A DNA stretch of 26,911 nucleotides from Bacillota bacterium (GCA_023413185.1 JAEZQD010000130.1:1-26911), one strand, 5' to 3'; counted from the first letter of the stretch, positions 7,969 through 16,077 are shown. Notes: generated from the sequence alone by a model not told the origin. A program made the numbers and translations.

Positions 7969-8040
7969 GAAGCACATGCTATAACAGTTGTTGACATGCA
8001 GGTAAAGCCATTATAAAACCAACAACATTAATGATACAAC

Positions 8041-8065
8041 AAAACCCGCCTGACTGGCGGGTTTT
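8041..8065 (-). terminator. Terminator of the DUF2318-HMA operon
   Basis: Arms AAAACCCGCC (8041-8050) and GGCGGGTTTT (8056-8065) pair perfectly over 10 bases with a 5-base loop; it lies 16 bases downstream of the HMA stop codon. The T tract for the minus direction is T4. Confidence 0.75.
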
Positions 8066-8081
8066 ATGGTAAAACTAAGTG

Positions 8082-8285
8082 CTATATAATGCGATAGCCT
8101 TCATCCTCAACAGCTGCCTTTATGGCTGCAAGCGAAAGCACCGCATTATCAAACGTTACAACTGCGTTTTTATTCTCAAGGCTAACCTCGACCTCTTTTA
8201 CACCCGGGAGTGACCGAATTGCACTACTGATGGCATTCTGGCAGTGAGAGCAGGACATTCCCTCAATATTGATTGTTTCAACCAT
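8082..8285 (-). CDS. Heavy-metal-associated (HMA) domain protein, CopZ-like
   Basis: A 67-residue stand-alone HMA domain with the complete beta-alpha-beta-beta-alpha-beta length. The metal-binding loop GMSCSHC places C12 and C15 as the Cu(I)-type ligands, and GVKEVEVSLENKNAVV is the conserved second strand region. Proteins of this kind carry copper or another soft metal in the cytoplasm to P-type ATPases or sensors. The ATG has GGAGG eight bases upstream. It follows the DUF2318 gene by 60 bases in the same operon. No metal-transport ATPase is in the window. Confidence 0.92.
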   Translation of the reverse strand: MVETINIEGMSCSHCQNAISSAIRSLPGVKEVEVSLENKNAVVTFDNAVLSLAAIKAAVEDEGYRII

Positions 8286-8345
8286 AGCGCATCCTCCGTT
8301 TCATAAAATTAAAATCATCTGCGCAGCTTTATAGTCAGCAAATCA

Positions 8346-8864
8346 TTACCGTTTCCAATTTACAAATAATTCAGTTGCCTGGGTAAGTGTTTCTAACGGG
8401 ATGGTTATGCCGGTATCCGAAACGATCTTGTTGTTGTCGGTGATTGGGATTGGGTTGCAACCGCTGTGAACCACCCCGACGTCGACCATGGAAAAGCGGT
8501 TACTGCAGTTTTCGCATACCAGTTGGTCGCCCTTTTGGGTGTAGTAGCCCTTACCAGACAGGTAGCATACCTGACAGGTGTTAAACGCTGTACGAACAGT
8601 ACCGTCCGGTGCTTTTAGTGCAATGACCTCCATCTCGGTTCCCTTGACAACAGCCGGATAGAAAGCGGCGTTTTCAGTAAGCTCGTTAAGGGGTATTAGA
8701 ATGTCGGCATCTGTTACCGTTGTCCCACGGGTATTCTGCGCTTCGCCGCCTGCACCCGTCAAAAGTTTAAGCAGTAAAAAAATGACGAGCGCCCCCGCAG
8801 CAATAGCGAGCATAATCAGATACTGAGGCTGTTTAACCTGTTTGTCGGATTGCTTGTTCTCCAT
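8346..8864 (-). CDS. DUF2318 domain membrane-anchored Cys-rich protein
   Basis: A 172-residue protein with a single N-terminal membrane segment (about residues 15-35) and an outward domain (inferred) matching DUF2318: paired CxxC motifs C97/C100 (FNTCQVCYLSGKGYY) and C117/C120 (CENCSNRF), then C136 in SGCNPIP. The family is predicted to bind metal or an Fe-S/thiol centre at the membrane and often travels with metal transporters. Here it is the first gene of an operon with an HMA chaperone, supporting a metal role; the exact function is not known. The ATG has a GGGGGA ribosome binding site about ten bases upstream. Confidence 0.85.
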   Translation of the reverse strand: MENKQSDKQVKQPQYLIMLAIAAGALVIFLLLKLLTGAGGEAQNTRGTTVTDADILIPLNELTENAAFYPAVVKGTEMEVIALKAPDGTVRTAFNTCQVCYLSGKGYYTQKGDQLVCENCSNRFSMVDVGVVHSGCNPIPITDNNKIVSDTGITIPLETLTQATELFVNWKR

Positions 8865-8962
8865 CTTTATTTTTCCCCCATCACATAAATATATAATGCA
8901 TTAACATTGTTTGAGAAACGGAATAATCACAAGGTTTAAGAGTTTTATTATCAAGTATTTAT

Positions 8963-8991
8963 AATATACTATTATGATAGGGTATTGTCAA
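8963..8991 (-). promoter_or_regulatory. Promoter of the DUF2318-HMA operon
   Basis: On the minus strand a consensus TTGACA (8986-8991), a 17-base spacer and TATATT (8963-8968). The spacer and flanks are very AT-rich, with a short AGTAT/ATACT dyad over the -10 that might be a metal-regulator site (weak). Confidence 0.65.
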
Positions 8992-9050
8992 GCTTGATGA
9001 TTGCTCGACAACTGTGTGCTGTTGATAAAAACTGTGTCAGTATTAAGGCA

Positions 9051-9085
9051 AAAAGCGTCCCCGCATATTCGGCGGAGACGCTTTT
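9051..9085 (-). terminator. Terminator of the AraC-family gene
   Basis: Arms 9051-9064 and 9072-9085 pair over 14 positions with one mismatch (AAAAGCGTC.CCGC), loop of 7, T4 in the minus direction. It starts 19 bases past the AraC-family stop. Confidence 0.75.
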
Positions 9086-9104
9086 CATAGTGCTTTGAAG
9101 AGGA

Positions 9105-9962
9105 TTAAGCCTTTTTTACGGGTAACCAAACCTCACACTTGTAATCCGGTGCCTGCTGGTTTCCCTCAAAGTACAACTCAATATCAGGAGCGTTCGCGTA
9201 CTCGTAGCCGGAACTCGGCAGCCACTCAGTCACAATGCGCTTTTGAAGATTCTGAATGGCATCGGGCATTGCGCCTACACACTCAAAGATAGCCCATGTG
9301 CAGGCGGGAACGATGTATTCGTCCATGCCTTGGGGCACCTTTTTATCAGTTGCAACGGCGATGTAGTAATCAAAGTTACTGTTATCCATACTGTAGCTTA
9401 CACCCAATACGCCGGAGGGGGATTTGTCAATCAGCTCGCAAAGCTGAGTAATCACGCCGCGCTGTGCAACTTCCTGCCAAAACAAAGGAACGCTTGCAAA
9501 GCCCTCTTCCATGCTGCCCGAAAAATGTCTTTTTGCGCCTACAATTCGAAATTCCGGCTTGCTTTCAATCCTGTAATTCATCTCTGCCTCTCCCTTAATC
9601 GTAATTTTAAAGGTGATGGGAGGGTAGGCCTTCAGCGTGATCCCCGGGTTTCTTGCCGCAGAAGGGGAAACGCCGTGTATGGCTTGGAATGCCCGGTTAA
9701 ATGCAGTAGGGGAATCGTAACCGAACCGCAGCGCAATGTCGATCACCTTTTGGTCACCCTGTTGTAGAAGGACCGCTGCCTTTGTCATTCTTCTTCTGCG
9801 AATGTATTCAGACAGCGGTACCTCTGCCATGTAGGAAAACATTCGGTGAAAATGAAAGACCGAGCAACAAGCAATCTGTGCGGCACGTTCCAAATCGATG
9901 TTATCATCTAGGTGTTCTTCCATATAGCGCATAGCATCGTTCCAAGCAGTTAGCCATTGCAT
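9105..9962 (-). CDS. AraC family regulator with GyrI-like effector-binding domain
   Basis: A 285-residue regulator. Residues 8-105 hold the two AraC/XylS helix-turn-helix motifs (IDLERAAQIACCSVFHFHRMF, then VIDIALRFGYDSPTAFNRAF and HGVSPSAAR). Residues 125-285 match the GyrI-like/Bacterial-effector-binding (BmrR-type) fold and should bind a small amphipathic ligand, as in Rob/SoxS-type and multidrug sensors. The ATG at 9962 is chosen because GGGAG lies eight bases upstream; upstream in-frame ATGs at 9986 and 9977 lack one. It is the last of the four - strand genes starting with the serine hydrolase, but the 143-base gap to the MarR gene allows its own promoter. Targets are not visible. Confidence 0.88.
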   Translation of the reverse strand: MQWLTAWNDAMRYMEEHLDDNIDLERAAQIACCSVFHFHRMFSYMAEVPLSEYIRRRRMTKAAVLLQQGDQKVIDIALRFGYDSPTAFNRAFQAIHGVSPSAARNPGITLKAYPPITFKITIKGEAEMNYRIESKPEFRIVGAKRHFSGSMEEGFASVPLFWQEVAQRGVITQLCELIDKSPSGVLGVSYSMDNSNFDYYIAVATDKKVPQGMDEYIVPACTWAIFECVGAMPDAIQNLQKRIVTEWLPSSGYEYANAPDIELYFEGNQQAPDYKCEVWLPVKKA

Positions 9963-10105
9963 ACAATCAGCTCCCATCAATGTCATTTTATCAAAGAGGT
10001 GAAATGAATTCCTCGCATTTTGTGCCCGAAAAAGAGAGGGGACGGGTGATTACCCTTGCAATACCAATCAGTCAATCCTCTTAAGTCACAAACCAATCCG
10101 TCTTT

Positions 10106-10534
10106 TCACGAGAGGTTTTCGGTGATTCGCATCAGCATCTCATAGAGCTTGTTTTTTTCCGATGCGCTAAAATCCATAAAGCTTATCTCTTCCAGCGCAT
10201 CTACAATTTCATTTACTTTGAATGCGCAGGCCCTGCCGCTTTCGGTAAGGAAGATGCCAAAAGCTCGTTTTCCGCCCGAAATATACACAGTTTCTTTACG
10301 AATCAGTCCATCTGCCTCCATTCGCCGCAGCAAAGAGGTCATTGTTGCCGGCTCAACCTGACAAACTCGCGCGAGCTCTTTTTGCACCGCACCGTCGTTA
10401 TCGAGTAGTTGTGATAAAACCTTCGGTTGTCCTTCGGAAAGATTAAGCACTTGAAACTCCTGCCGACCTCTTTTTTTGTGTGCGGATAATGTGTTTATCA
10501 GTGCTACGTGCAGTTTCTCGTTTATGGTGGACAC
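10106..10534 (-). CDS. MarR family transcriptional regulator
   Basis: A winged-helix regulator of about 140 residues with the family layout: N-terminal dimer helix, LSEGQPKVLSQLLDNDGAVQKELARVC (helices 2-3), recognition helix PATMTSLLRRMEADGLI, wing RKETVYISGGKRAFGIFLTESG, and a C-terminal dimerisation helix. These proteins repress efflux or aromatic-compound genes and are released by small phenolic or other ligands. The start is unclear: the annotated GTG (10532-10534) overlaps its own GGAGG, while the in-frame ATA at 10523-10525 is 8 bases from GGAGG, the correct spacing. It follows the GH51 gene by 84 bases on the same strand and could be co-transcribed. Confidence 0.87.
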   Translation of the reverse strand: MSTINEKLHVALINTLSAHKKRGRQEFQVLNLSEGQPKVLSQLLDNDGAVQKELARVCQVEPATMTSLLRRMEADGLIRKETVYISGGKRAFGIFLTESGRACAFKVNEIVDALEEISFMDFSASEKNKLYEMLMRITENLS

Positions 10535-10618
10535 CTCCGATTTTGTGTTCCATCGCAGTTCTGCGGCGTGGATGTTTGCCCGAAGGCAGTAGAAGCATGA
10601 ACTGTTTTGCGCGATGTG

Positions 10619-12226
10619 TTATTTGCACTCGAACCGCAGAACGCTCCAGGAAAGCTTATTAAGTTTAGCAGTTAGCTTGCCGTCTTTATAATTTGCGTCG
10701 GAATTTATTACCGGAACTACCGCATCTGGGTTCTCAAAACTGTTTTTTAACCACATATCTTCACTGTAAAGCGTTATGTGCTCGATAAACCGAAACACGC
10801 CAAAGGCGCTGACATCAAGCTCCAGTTCGCAGTCCTCTTCCCAATTGCGGTTAATTACAAATACATTTAGTTCTCCGCTTGTTTTGTCATAGGCTGCGGC
10901 GGTATCGATATAGTTGATTCCCGTACGGGTGCTGTATTGCGAGGTATCGTCAATAGCGTAGCCGGGAATATCAAAGGTGTCGCAGTCAACAACGGTCTGG
11001 AGTGATACGCCCCGCCCATACCGCATAAGTTGCGTAAAGGGATAATGTGCGGCAGGTTTCCAAACATGCTCACGGTCGGTGTTGACCACTAGGCGAAGAC
11101 CGCCGGTCATGCAGCCGATCTTCACGCGGTCCGCATGGCGGAGGAATGCAAGCAGGGTGGAGGCTGTGGTAAGCGCGTCCAGCATATCGCTGCTTTCAAG
11201 GAATATGCTTGGCACTGTCATGTTATCCGGGTCATGGCGCACGTATTCGCGTTCGGGATTAAAGACATAGTGCCTTGCCGCCAGATTATGAGGACCTCTT
11301 CCGGGATGAAGCTCCCCAAGGGGACGCGGGAACGTGCCATACTCATCGAAGGAAAGCATGATTTTTTTGGGCGAGCGCATTTTGGCTTGTATAAAATCAC
11401 ACAGCGCAATTTCGGTATTGATGTAATCCTCAAAATAACAGGAACCGCCCAGCAAAGCCGCATAATCCCCGCTAGGGGCAGAGTGATAATGATGCAGCGA
11501 CAGATAGTCTACCGTCTCATAGCATTCCTCAAGAACCTCCGATTCCCATCTGGGGTAGTGATCCAAAAACGGGGAGGAGGATGCGCACACAACCGTTTCT
11601 ATGGTTGGGTCAATCCATTTCATAGCCTTGGAAACCTCATTGGCTAAAACGCCGTAGCCCTTGGGGTTCTTCTGCCAAGAAGCAATCTGCCAGGGTCCAT
11701 CCATTTCATTGCCCAGATACCACGTTTTCACCCCATAAGGGGTCTCGCGTCCATACTTGCGACGCAGGTCAGACCAGTGTGTCCCACCCTTATGGTTGGT
11801 ATACTCAACAATGCTCATCGCATCATTGATGTTTCCTGTTCCGAGGTTAATGGTGTATAGAGACTCCATGTTGCACAGCTCTGCCCACCTCAGATACTCG
11901 TCATGACCGACCTCGTTGGTGATGTACTGAAACCAGGCGGGGTCAAGATGTACCTTTCGCTGTTCGCGGGGACCGATGGAATCCTTCCAATCCCAGCCGG
12001 AGATGAAATTGCCTCCCGGTAAACGGACGGCGGGAAGGTTTGTAGATTTCAGCAGGTCGATATAGTCATGGCGAAAACCCATCTCGTCCGCCGTAGGGTG
12101 CTTTGGGTTATACATACTGCCGTTAACCATGGTTCCGATCGGTTCCAAAAACACGCCATAAAGGCGAGGCGAGATGTGTCCAATCTGAAATGAGGGATGA
12201 ACGAGAACCTTTGCCTTTTTTGACAA
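10619..12226 (-). CDS. GH51 alpha-L-arabinofuranosidase
   Basis: A 535-residue glycoside hydrolase family 51 enzyme that removes terminal alpha-L-arabinofuranose from arabinoxylan or arabinan oligosaccharides. The TIM barrel carries the acid/base E174 in WYLGNEMDGPWQ and the nucleophile E295 in SFDEYGTFPR, with family landmarks PAVRLPGGNFISGWDW (66-80) and YLSLHHYHSAP near 245; a C-terminal beta-sandwich follows. No signal peptide, so it is intracellular and expected to act on imported oligosaccharides. The start is TTG at 12226: an in-frame TAA lies immediately upstream and GGAG is nine bases before it. It sits 84 bases after the serine hydrolase gene; a hairpin (12255-12280) separates them. 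Confidence 0.95.
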   Translation of the reverse strand: MSKKAKVLVHPSFQIGHISPRLYGVFLEPIGTMVNGSMYNPKHPTADEMGFRHDYIDLLKSTNLPAVRLPGGNFISGWDWKDSIGPREQRKVHLDPAWFQYITNEVGHDEYLRWAELCNMESLYTINLGTGNINDAMSIVEYTNHKGGTHWSDLRRKYGRETPYGVKTWYLGNEMDGPWQIASWQKNPKGYGVLANEVSKAMKWIDPTIETVVCASSSPFLDHYPRWESEVLEECYETVDYLSLHHYHSAPSGDYAALLGGSCYFEDYINTEIALCDFIQAKMRSPKKIMLSFDEYGTFPRPLGELHPGRGPHNLAARHYVFNPEREYVRHDPDNMTVPSIFLESSDMLDALTTASTLLAFLRHADRVKIGCMTGGLRLVVNTDREHVWKPAAHYPFTQLMRYGRGVSLQTVVDCDTFDIPGYAIDDTSQYSTRTGINYIDTAAAYDKTSGELNVFVINRNWEEDCELELDVSAFGVFRFIEHITLYSEDMWLKNSFENPDAVVPVINSDANYKDGKLTAKLNKLSWSVLRFECK

Positions 12227-12254
12227 TTACTCCATCTCCAATCATAATGCCTGT

Positions 12255-12280
12255 TGCCAAGGCCATTTAAGACCTTGGCA
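12255..12280. other. Hairpin between the serine hydrolase and GH51 genes
   Basis: TGCCAAGG (12255-12262) and CCTTGGCA (12273-12280) pair perfectly over 8 bases with a 10-base loop. There is no T tract on either strand, so it is not a classical terminator. It may be an mRNA processing or stability element in a hydrolase-GH51 transcript. Confidence 0.45.
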
Positions 12281-12310
12281 GCCTATTTCCATCACTAGTT
12301 CGTTATGCGG

Positions 12311-13483
12311 TTACTTAATCAGTCCATAGGCGGCGGCGCGCATACGCAGGTGATAATACTGCTCCTCGTTAGGCATCTGATTGTGCATATACACGATAGA
12401 CACTCCATCCTCGGGATCCGCTTCGCACCAGCTGCCAAAACCGCCGGTCCACCCAAATGCGCCCAAAGAGCCGTTGTGATTGCCTTTGTACTTGTTAATC
12501 AGGGTGCGAACACCATACCCATAGCCGTAGCCTGCGTTATACAGATCGTCAAAATCCTTTTGCTGTACATCGTTAAGACCGTTTGCGCGCATTAAATCAA
12601 TAGTTTTGCGACCTAAGATCTGTACGCCATTATATACGCCGCCGCATGCAAGCATCTGCATCAGCTTGGTATAGTCGGTGCCGTTTGAAAACAGTCTTGC
12701 CCATCCGGCTTCGTGCTCTTTGCCCGGGTTATGCTTGTCATCAAGCTCGGAGGTACCGTGACTGAGCTTGCCGTCAGGGCCTTTTTTGTATAGCGTAACC
12801 ATACGCTCCTTAATATCACCAAAATAGTGCGCCCGAGTAGTGTCCATACCTAAGGGTTTAAATAAAAGCTCCTCGAACACATCGTTTATGGGCTTATCGC
12901 AAACCGCTTCGATAATACCGGCGGCAAGCTCACTAGAAAAGCCGTAGAGCCAATGGGTTCCCGGCTCAAAAGCGAGTGGGGCAGAGGCAATTGCTGCAAT
13001 CTGCTCGCGAAGGGTATAATGACCCTTCTCCCACAGGGGCTGCATACACTTCTGCATCGCGTTGTGGGTAGGGTTATCTGTCTGCATGGGGAAATTACAA
13101 TAGGGCAGCCCGCACTTCATAGAAAGTGTGTCGCGGATTGTAATGGGGTGCTCGGTAGGAACAATTTCAACGTCACCGTTTGGTTTTGTCACAAACTTAT
13201 TTGTGCTTTTCCACTCGGGGAAATAGAGGTGAATGGGATCGGATAACAAATATTTACCCTGTTCATACAAGGACATGAGTGTAATGTAAAGCGGAAGCTT
13301 GGATAAGGAGGCCTGACGAAAGACGGAATTGGATGTTAACGGTGTTTTGGCATCAATATCAGCGTAGCCAAAATAACCTTCGTAAATCGTGTTGCCTTTT
13401 TGCGCAATGTGTAGGGAGCATCCCGGCAAGCCGCGATCTACAAACCCTTGTAGAAGTGAATCAAGATCTTTTGCAGTAGACAT
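12311..13483 (-). CDS. Serine hydrolase of the class C beta-lactamase/EstB family
   Basis: A 390-residue protein with the beta-lactamase (transpeptidase-like) fold. The SxxK motif is S59-L-S-K62 in FRQASLSKLP; a Tyr-based second motif is at Y180 in THWLYGFSSE, and the third-motif region is the GWTGGFGSW near the C-terminus. Most such stand-alone proteins are esterases or amidases rather than true beta-lactamases. No signal peptide, so cytoplasmic. The ATG at 13483 is used: GGAGG lies 5 bases upstream, whereas the TTG four codons earlier overlaps that site. It is transcribed from a TTGACA promoter whose spacer contains an element like the LacI operator, which links it tentatively with the esterase regulon. 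Substrate unknown. Confidence 0.88.
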   Translation of the reverse strand: MSTAKDLDSLLQGFVDRGLPGCSLHIAQKGNTIYEGYFGYADIDAKTPLTSNSVFRQASLSKLPLYITLMSLYEQGKYLLSDPIHLYFPEWKSTNKFVTKPNGDVEIVPTEHPITIRDTLSMKCGLPYCNFPMQTDNPTHNAMQKCMQPLWEKGHYTLREQIAAIASAPLAFEPGTHWLYGFSSELAAGIIEAVCDKPINDVFEELLFKPLGMDTTRAHYFGDIKERMVTLYKKGPDGKLSHGTSELDDKHNPGKEHEAGWARLFSNGTDYTKLMQMLACGGVYNGVQILGRKTIDLMRANGLNDVQQKDFDDLYNAGYGYGYGVRTLINKYKGNHNGSLGAFGWTGGFGSWCEADPEDGVSIVYMHNQMPNEEQYYHLRMRAAAYGLIK

Positions 13484-13526
13484 AGGCACCTCCAAAAAAC
13501 TATAAATGAATTAGAAACCTAATTAG

Positions 13527-13556
13527 AGTATATACCAACTAAAATAGCATTGTCAA
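13527..13556 (-). promoter_or_regulatory. Promoter of the serine hydrolase-GH51 genes with operator-like insert
   Basis: On the minus strand TTGACA (13551-13556), 18-base spacer, TATACT (13527-13532). The spacer holds CTAAAATAGC on the plus strand (13539-13548), which is the CTAAAA...ATAGC of the LacI-type operators with the central bases missing. Confidence 0.6.
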
Positions 13557-13571
13557 TTCCTTTAAGAATAA

Positions 13572-13601
13572 TAGTAATTATGTAAGTGCTTTATATTACT
13601 A
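13572..13601. repeat. Inverted repeat between two divergent promoters
   Basis: TAGTAAT (13572-13578) and ATTACTA (13595-13601) are perfect 7-base arms centred midway between the -35 elements of the serine hydrolase (-) and LacI (+) promoters. It could be a second regulator site; in AT-rich DNA chance is not excluded. Confidence 0.3.
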
Positions 13602-13617
13602 ACAATACAAGACTATC

Positions 13618-13646
13618 TTGACAACAAATAAAAAATAGAATACAAT
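13618..13646 (+). promoter_or_regulatory. Promoter of the LacI-family gene
   Basis: TTGACA (13618-13623), 17-base spacer, TACAAT (13641-13646). Identical hexamers and spacing occur at the ABC/esterase promoter (17828-17856). The operator begins two bases downstream. Confidence 0.75.
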
Positions 13647-13648
13647 AA

Positions 13649-13664
13649 GCTAAAACGTAATAGC
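13649..13664. promoter_or_regulatory. LacI-type operator 1 (autoregulation)
   Basis: GCTAAAACGTAATAGC. The palindromic frame is GCTAnnACGTnnTAGC with the central CpG typical of LacI-family sites. It covers the start of transcription of the LacI gene, so the regulator probably represses itself. Confidence 0.75.
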
Positions 13665-13683
13665 TTTGCTGCAGAGGGACAAT

Positions 13684-14748
13684 ATGAAAAATAGTGGAAC
13701 AAACATACAGATAAAAGAAATCGCCGAGAAACTGGGTGTTTCTGCCGGTACGGTTTCAATTGTTCTAAACGGTCGCGGGGATGCTATGCGCATTTCAAAG
13801 GCGACGCAGCAACGTGTTTGGACTGCAGCGAAGGAAATGAACTATCAACCCAATATCTATGCAAGACGGCTCAGAAGCGCTGGAACGGAAGCCACCGGTA
13901 AGATTATAGCGGTGTTTTGGAACGAGGAATTTACCGATGATTATATGGGGCGGTTCTTTCGTGGCATGAACCGCGCGGTGAAGGAAAACAACTATAACGT
14001 AGAATTCAATGTACAAATGTTTGAGTATGACCGCCTGCATAAATTGAAGGATATTATGACCTCCGGTCGCTACAGCGGCATTATTATAGCCGGTTCGGCA
14101 GACGGCGATATGGATTTTTTAAATGCAAACAGTTTTGATCTTCCTATTGTTTTAATAAGCCGAAATGTTGATAAGTTTCACTGTGTATACATCAACGATT
14201 ACGAGGTGGGCAAAAACACCGCAAGGCTTTTTCAGCAACGGGGGCACAAGAAGGTTGGTCTTATCTCGATGCAACGAAGATCCTATTCATCTTCAGTGCG
14301 CCAGCTTGGTTATCTTGAAAACTGCACCCAGTACCAGCTTGAGGTAAAGGATGACTGGATACAGGAGGGTGAGGGAAGAGATTATGATTCCGGTTATGAC
14401 GCGACAAAACGCCTTCTTCAAGGAGACGATTGGCCCACGGCCATTTTTGTACTTAGTCCGGGTCAAGCCTTGGGCACAATGAATGCTTGCAAGGACGCAG
14501 GTCTATCGGTTCCAAACGACATTGAGGTGCTCACGTATGGCGACAGCGAGATATTCTTGTATTCTTCCCCTACGGTAAGCTCGGTTTTTTTTCCTGTCGA
14601 GAATATGGCAGAGAATGCGTTGAACCTACTTGTTTTGATTTTGGAGAATGGCATTACCATGCCAATGGGGCGATTATTACAGGCGGAGTATGAATTTAGA
14701 GAAAGCTGTGGCGGTTTTCCGCAAGAAATCAGCTCTTATCAAGATTGA
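13684..14748 (+). CDS. LacI family transcriptional regulator
   Basis: A 354-residue LacI/GalR repressor. Residues 9-60 hold the helix-turn-helix (IKEIAEKLGVSAGTVSIVLNG) and hinge helix (QPNIYARRLRS), followed by a periplasmic-binding-like sensor with GKIIAVFWNEEF, YSGIIIAGSAD, GHKKVGLISM and the C-terminal TVSSVFFPVENMAENALNLL typical of the family. The ATG at 13684 follows AGAGGG; a TTG six codons earlier is not needed. It is flanked by its operator, by an MFS gene and by the ABC/esterase cluster, all with the same 16-bp motif, so it is the likely local repressor. The inducer is probably a sugar from the imported oligosaccharide. Confidence 0.93.
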   Translation: MKNSGTNIQIKEIAEKLGVSAGTVSIVLNGRGDAMRISKATQQRVWTAAKEMNYQPNIYARRLRSAGTEATGKIIAVFWNEEFTDDYMGRFFRGMNRAVKENNYNVEFNVQMFEYDRLHKLKDIMTSGRYSGIIIAGSADGDMDFLNANSFDLPIVLISRNVDKFHCVYINDYEVGKNTARLFQQRGHKKVGLISMQRRSYSSSVRQLGYLENCTQYQLEVKDDWIQEGEGRDYDSGYDATKRLLQGDDWPTAIFVLSPGQALGTMNACKDAGLSVPNDIEVLTYGDSEIFLYSSPTVSSVFFPVENMAENALNLLVLILENGITMPMGRLLQAEYEFRESCGGFPQEISSYQD

Positions 14749-14787
14749 TAATCACCCGAAGATTTTGTCATATTCTTATATAACTTT

Positions 14788-14822
14788 AAAGGAAACTCCC
14801 CTAACGATGGAGTTTTCTTTAT
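14788..14822 (+). terminator. Terminator after the LacI gene
   Basis: Arms 14788-14799 and 14809-14820 form a 12-base stem with one G-U pair (core GGAAACTCC), loop of 9, with T-rich end. It separates the LacI gene from the MFS gene, so the MFS gene needs its own promoter or read-through. Confidence 0.7.
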
Positions 14823-14830
14823 TGCCAAAA

Positions 14831-14846
14831 GCTAAAACGAAATAGC
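14831..14846. promoter_or_regulatory. LacI-type operator 2 (in front of MFS gene)
   Basis: GCTAAAACGAAATAGC, differing from operator 1 by one base. It lies just downstream of the LacI-gene terminator and 34 bases before the MFS start codon. A weak -35-like TTGCCA (14822-14827) precedes it, with no good -10. Confidence 0.7.
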
Positions 14847-14880
14847 AAATTTAGCAAAATATCTGAAGGGCTGGAAGAAA

Positions 14881-16077
14881 ATGAATGCAAAAAATAAGGC
14901 AAAACTATTTAACAAAAACTACATTCTGTTGATGCTGGTGAGCTTAATCACGTCTTTGGGATACAGCATGATCTCTACGCTGATATCCTCCTATGCCGTG
15001 GATTTGGGTGCAAGCCTTACGGCCGCGGGTGCGCTGGCGGGTATCTATTCCATATCCGCGCTGGTGTCTCGACCGTTTAGCGGTTATGCGACAGATAGAC
15101 TGAACAAACGCAATGTATGTATCTTCTCCACATCGTTGATATGCCTTGCTATGGTGTGCTATGCAATTGCGCCCGGAATCAACACGATGTTTGCCGTTCG
15201 TGTGTTGCATGGTGCGGCTTTTGGGCTAAGCGGAACAGCGAACATGGCCCTGGTCTGTGATTATGCACCCAGCGAACGGTTGGCAGAAGGTCTTGGATAT
15301 TTTGGATTGGGGCAGATTATTTCGCAGGTGTGGGGTCCCAGCTTGGGCATGGGGATAAAAAATGAGCTTGGCTACAAGTGGCTGTTTTTAATCATAGCGG
15401 CTATGACAGTATTCGCCGTTCTGGTGTTGCTTGGTATTGACCGCAAACAAAACCAGAATGCTCAGCCCAAGGAGCGCAAGCCGTTTTCCTTTAACAGCCT
15501 TATCGCAAAGGAATGCATCGTCTATGCCTTGGTTGGCGGCGCTTTTTCGCTCAGCAACGGCATTGTTAACTCATTCCTCATCTTAGTGGGAGAAGAACGA
15601 TCCATTTTAGGTATTTCGTTGTTCTTCTCAGTCAATGCGGTTATTTTATTCGTAATACGGCTGTTTATTGGCAAGATTGCAGATAAGGGAAGTCTATCGT
15701 TTATCGTCAATATATCCTTAATTACCAGTGCAATATCAATGGCGGTACTCGGTGTTGGCAACGTACTTTGGGTTATTCTATTAGCGGCGGTTCTAAAGGC
15801 GTTTGGTCAAGGCAGCGCACAGATATCCCTTCAATCTGCCAGTATTAAAAAGGTGGATGCCCTGAGGGTAGGTGTGGCTGCGAGTACATATTATATTGGT
15901 GCGGACATTGGTCAGGGACTCGGTCCGATCATAGGTGGAAAGATATCGGAGCTGTTTGGATACCAAACAATGTTTTTCTGCGTCGCCGCAATCATCCTGG
16001 GTGCTGGAGTATTGTTCAATGTCTACGAGCGTTTTGAAAAAGCAAAAGCTTTAAAAGCACATAGCCAGGTGCAGTAG
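14881..16077 (+). CDS. MFS transporter
   Basis: A 398-residue major facilitator with 12 predicted membrane segments in two six-helix halves. The first loop carries SRPFSGYATDRLNKR (residues 61-76), the MFS motif A variant (G...D+..++), mirrored by IRLFIGKIADKGS in the second half. It resembles the drug/sugar-efflux (AraJ/Bcr-like) branch. The ATG follows a GAAGGG/GGAAGA purine run. Its 16-bp operator puts it in the LacI regulon; an export role for sugar or for acid released by the esterases is an inference. It ends at a long hairpin shared with the convergent MATE gene. Confidence 0.9.
   Translation: MNAKNKAKLFNKNYILLMLVSLITSLGYSMISTLISSYAVDLGASLTAAGALAGIYSISALVSRPFSGYATDRLNKRNVCIFSTSLICLAMVCYAIAPGINTMFAVRVLHGAAFGLSGTANMALVCDYAPSERLAEGLGYFGLGQIISQVWGPSLGMGIKNELGYKWLFLIIAAMTVFAVLVLLGIDRKQNQNAQPKERKPFSFNSLIAKECIVYALVGGAFSLSNGIVNSFLILVGEERSILGISLFFSVNAVILFVIRLFIGKIADKGSLSFIVNISLITSAISMAVLGVGNVLWVILLAAVLKAFGQGSAQISLQSASIKKVDALRVGVAASTYYIGADIGQGLGPIIGGKISELFGYQTMFFCVAAIILGAGVLFNVYERFEKAKALKAHSQVQ

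Noticed and set aside
7991..8017. TTGACA at 7991 with downstream TATAAA as a rightward promoter
   Set aside because: The spacing is only 15 bases and no rightward gene follows; the region is between two leftward genes.
10548..10559. CGCAGTTCTGCG palindrome between the MarR and GH51 genes as a terminator
   Set aside because: The stem is only 5 bp with no loop room and no T tract; at most a weak protein-binding site.
11135..11647. Plus-strand frame of 170 codons inside the GH51 gene
   Set aside because: Antisense to a well-conserved catalytic region containing E295; no domain or ribosome binding site of its own.
12311..13483. Reading the serine hydrolase as a true antibiotic beta-lactamase
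   Set aside because: It has SxxK but no export signal, and the Tyr and third motifs resemble EstB-like esterases rather than AmpC.
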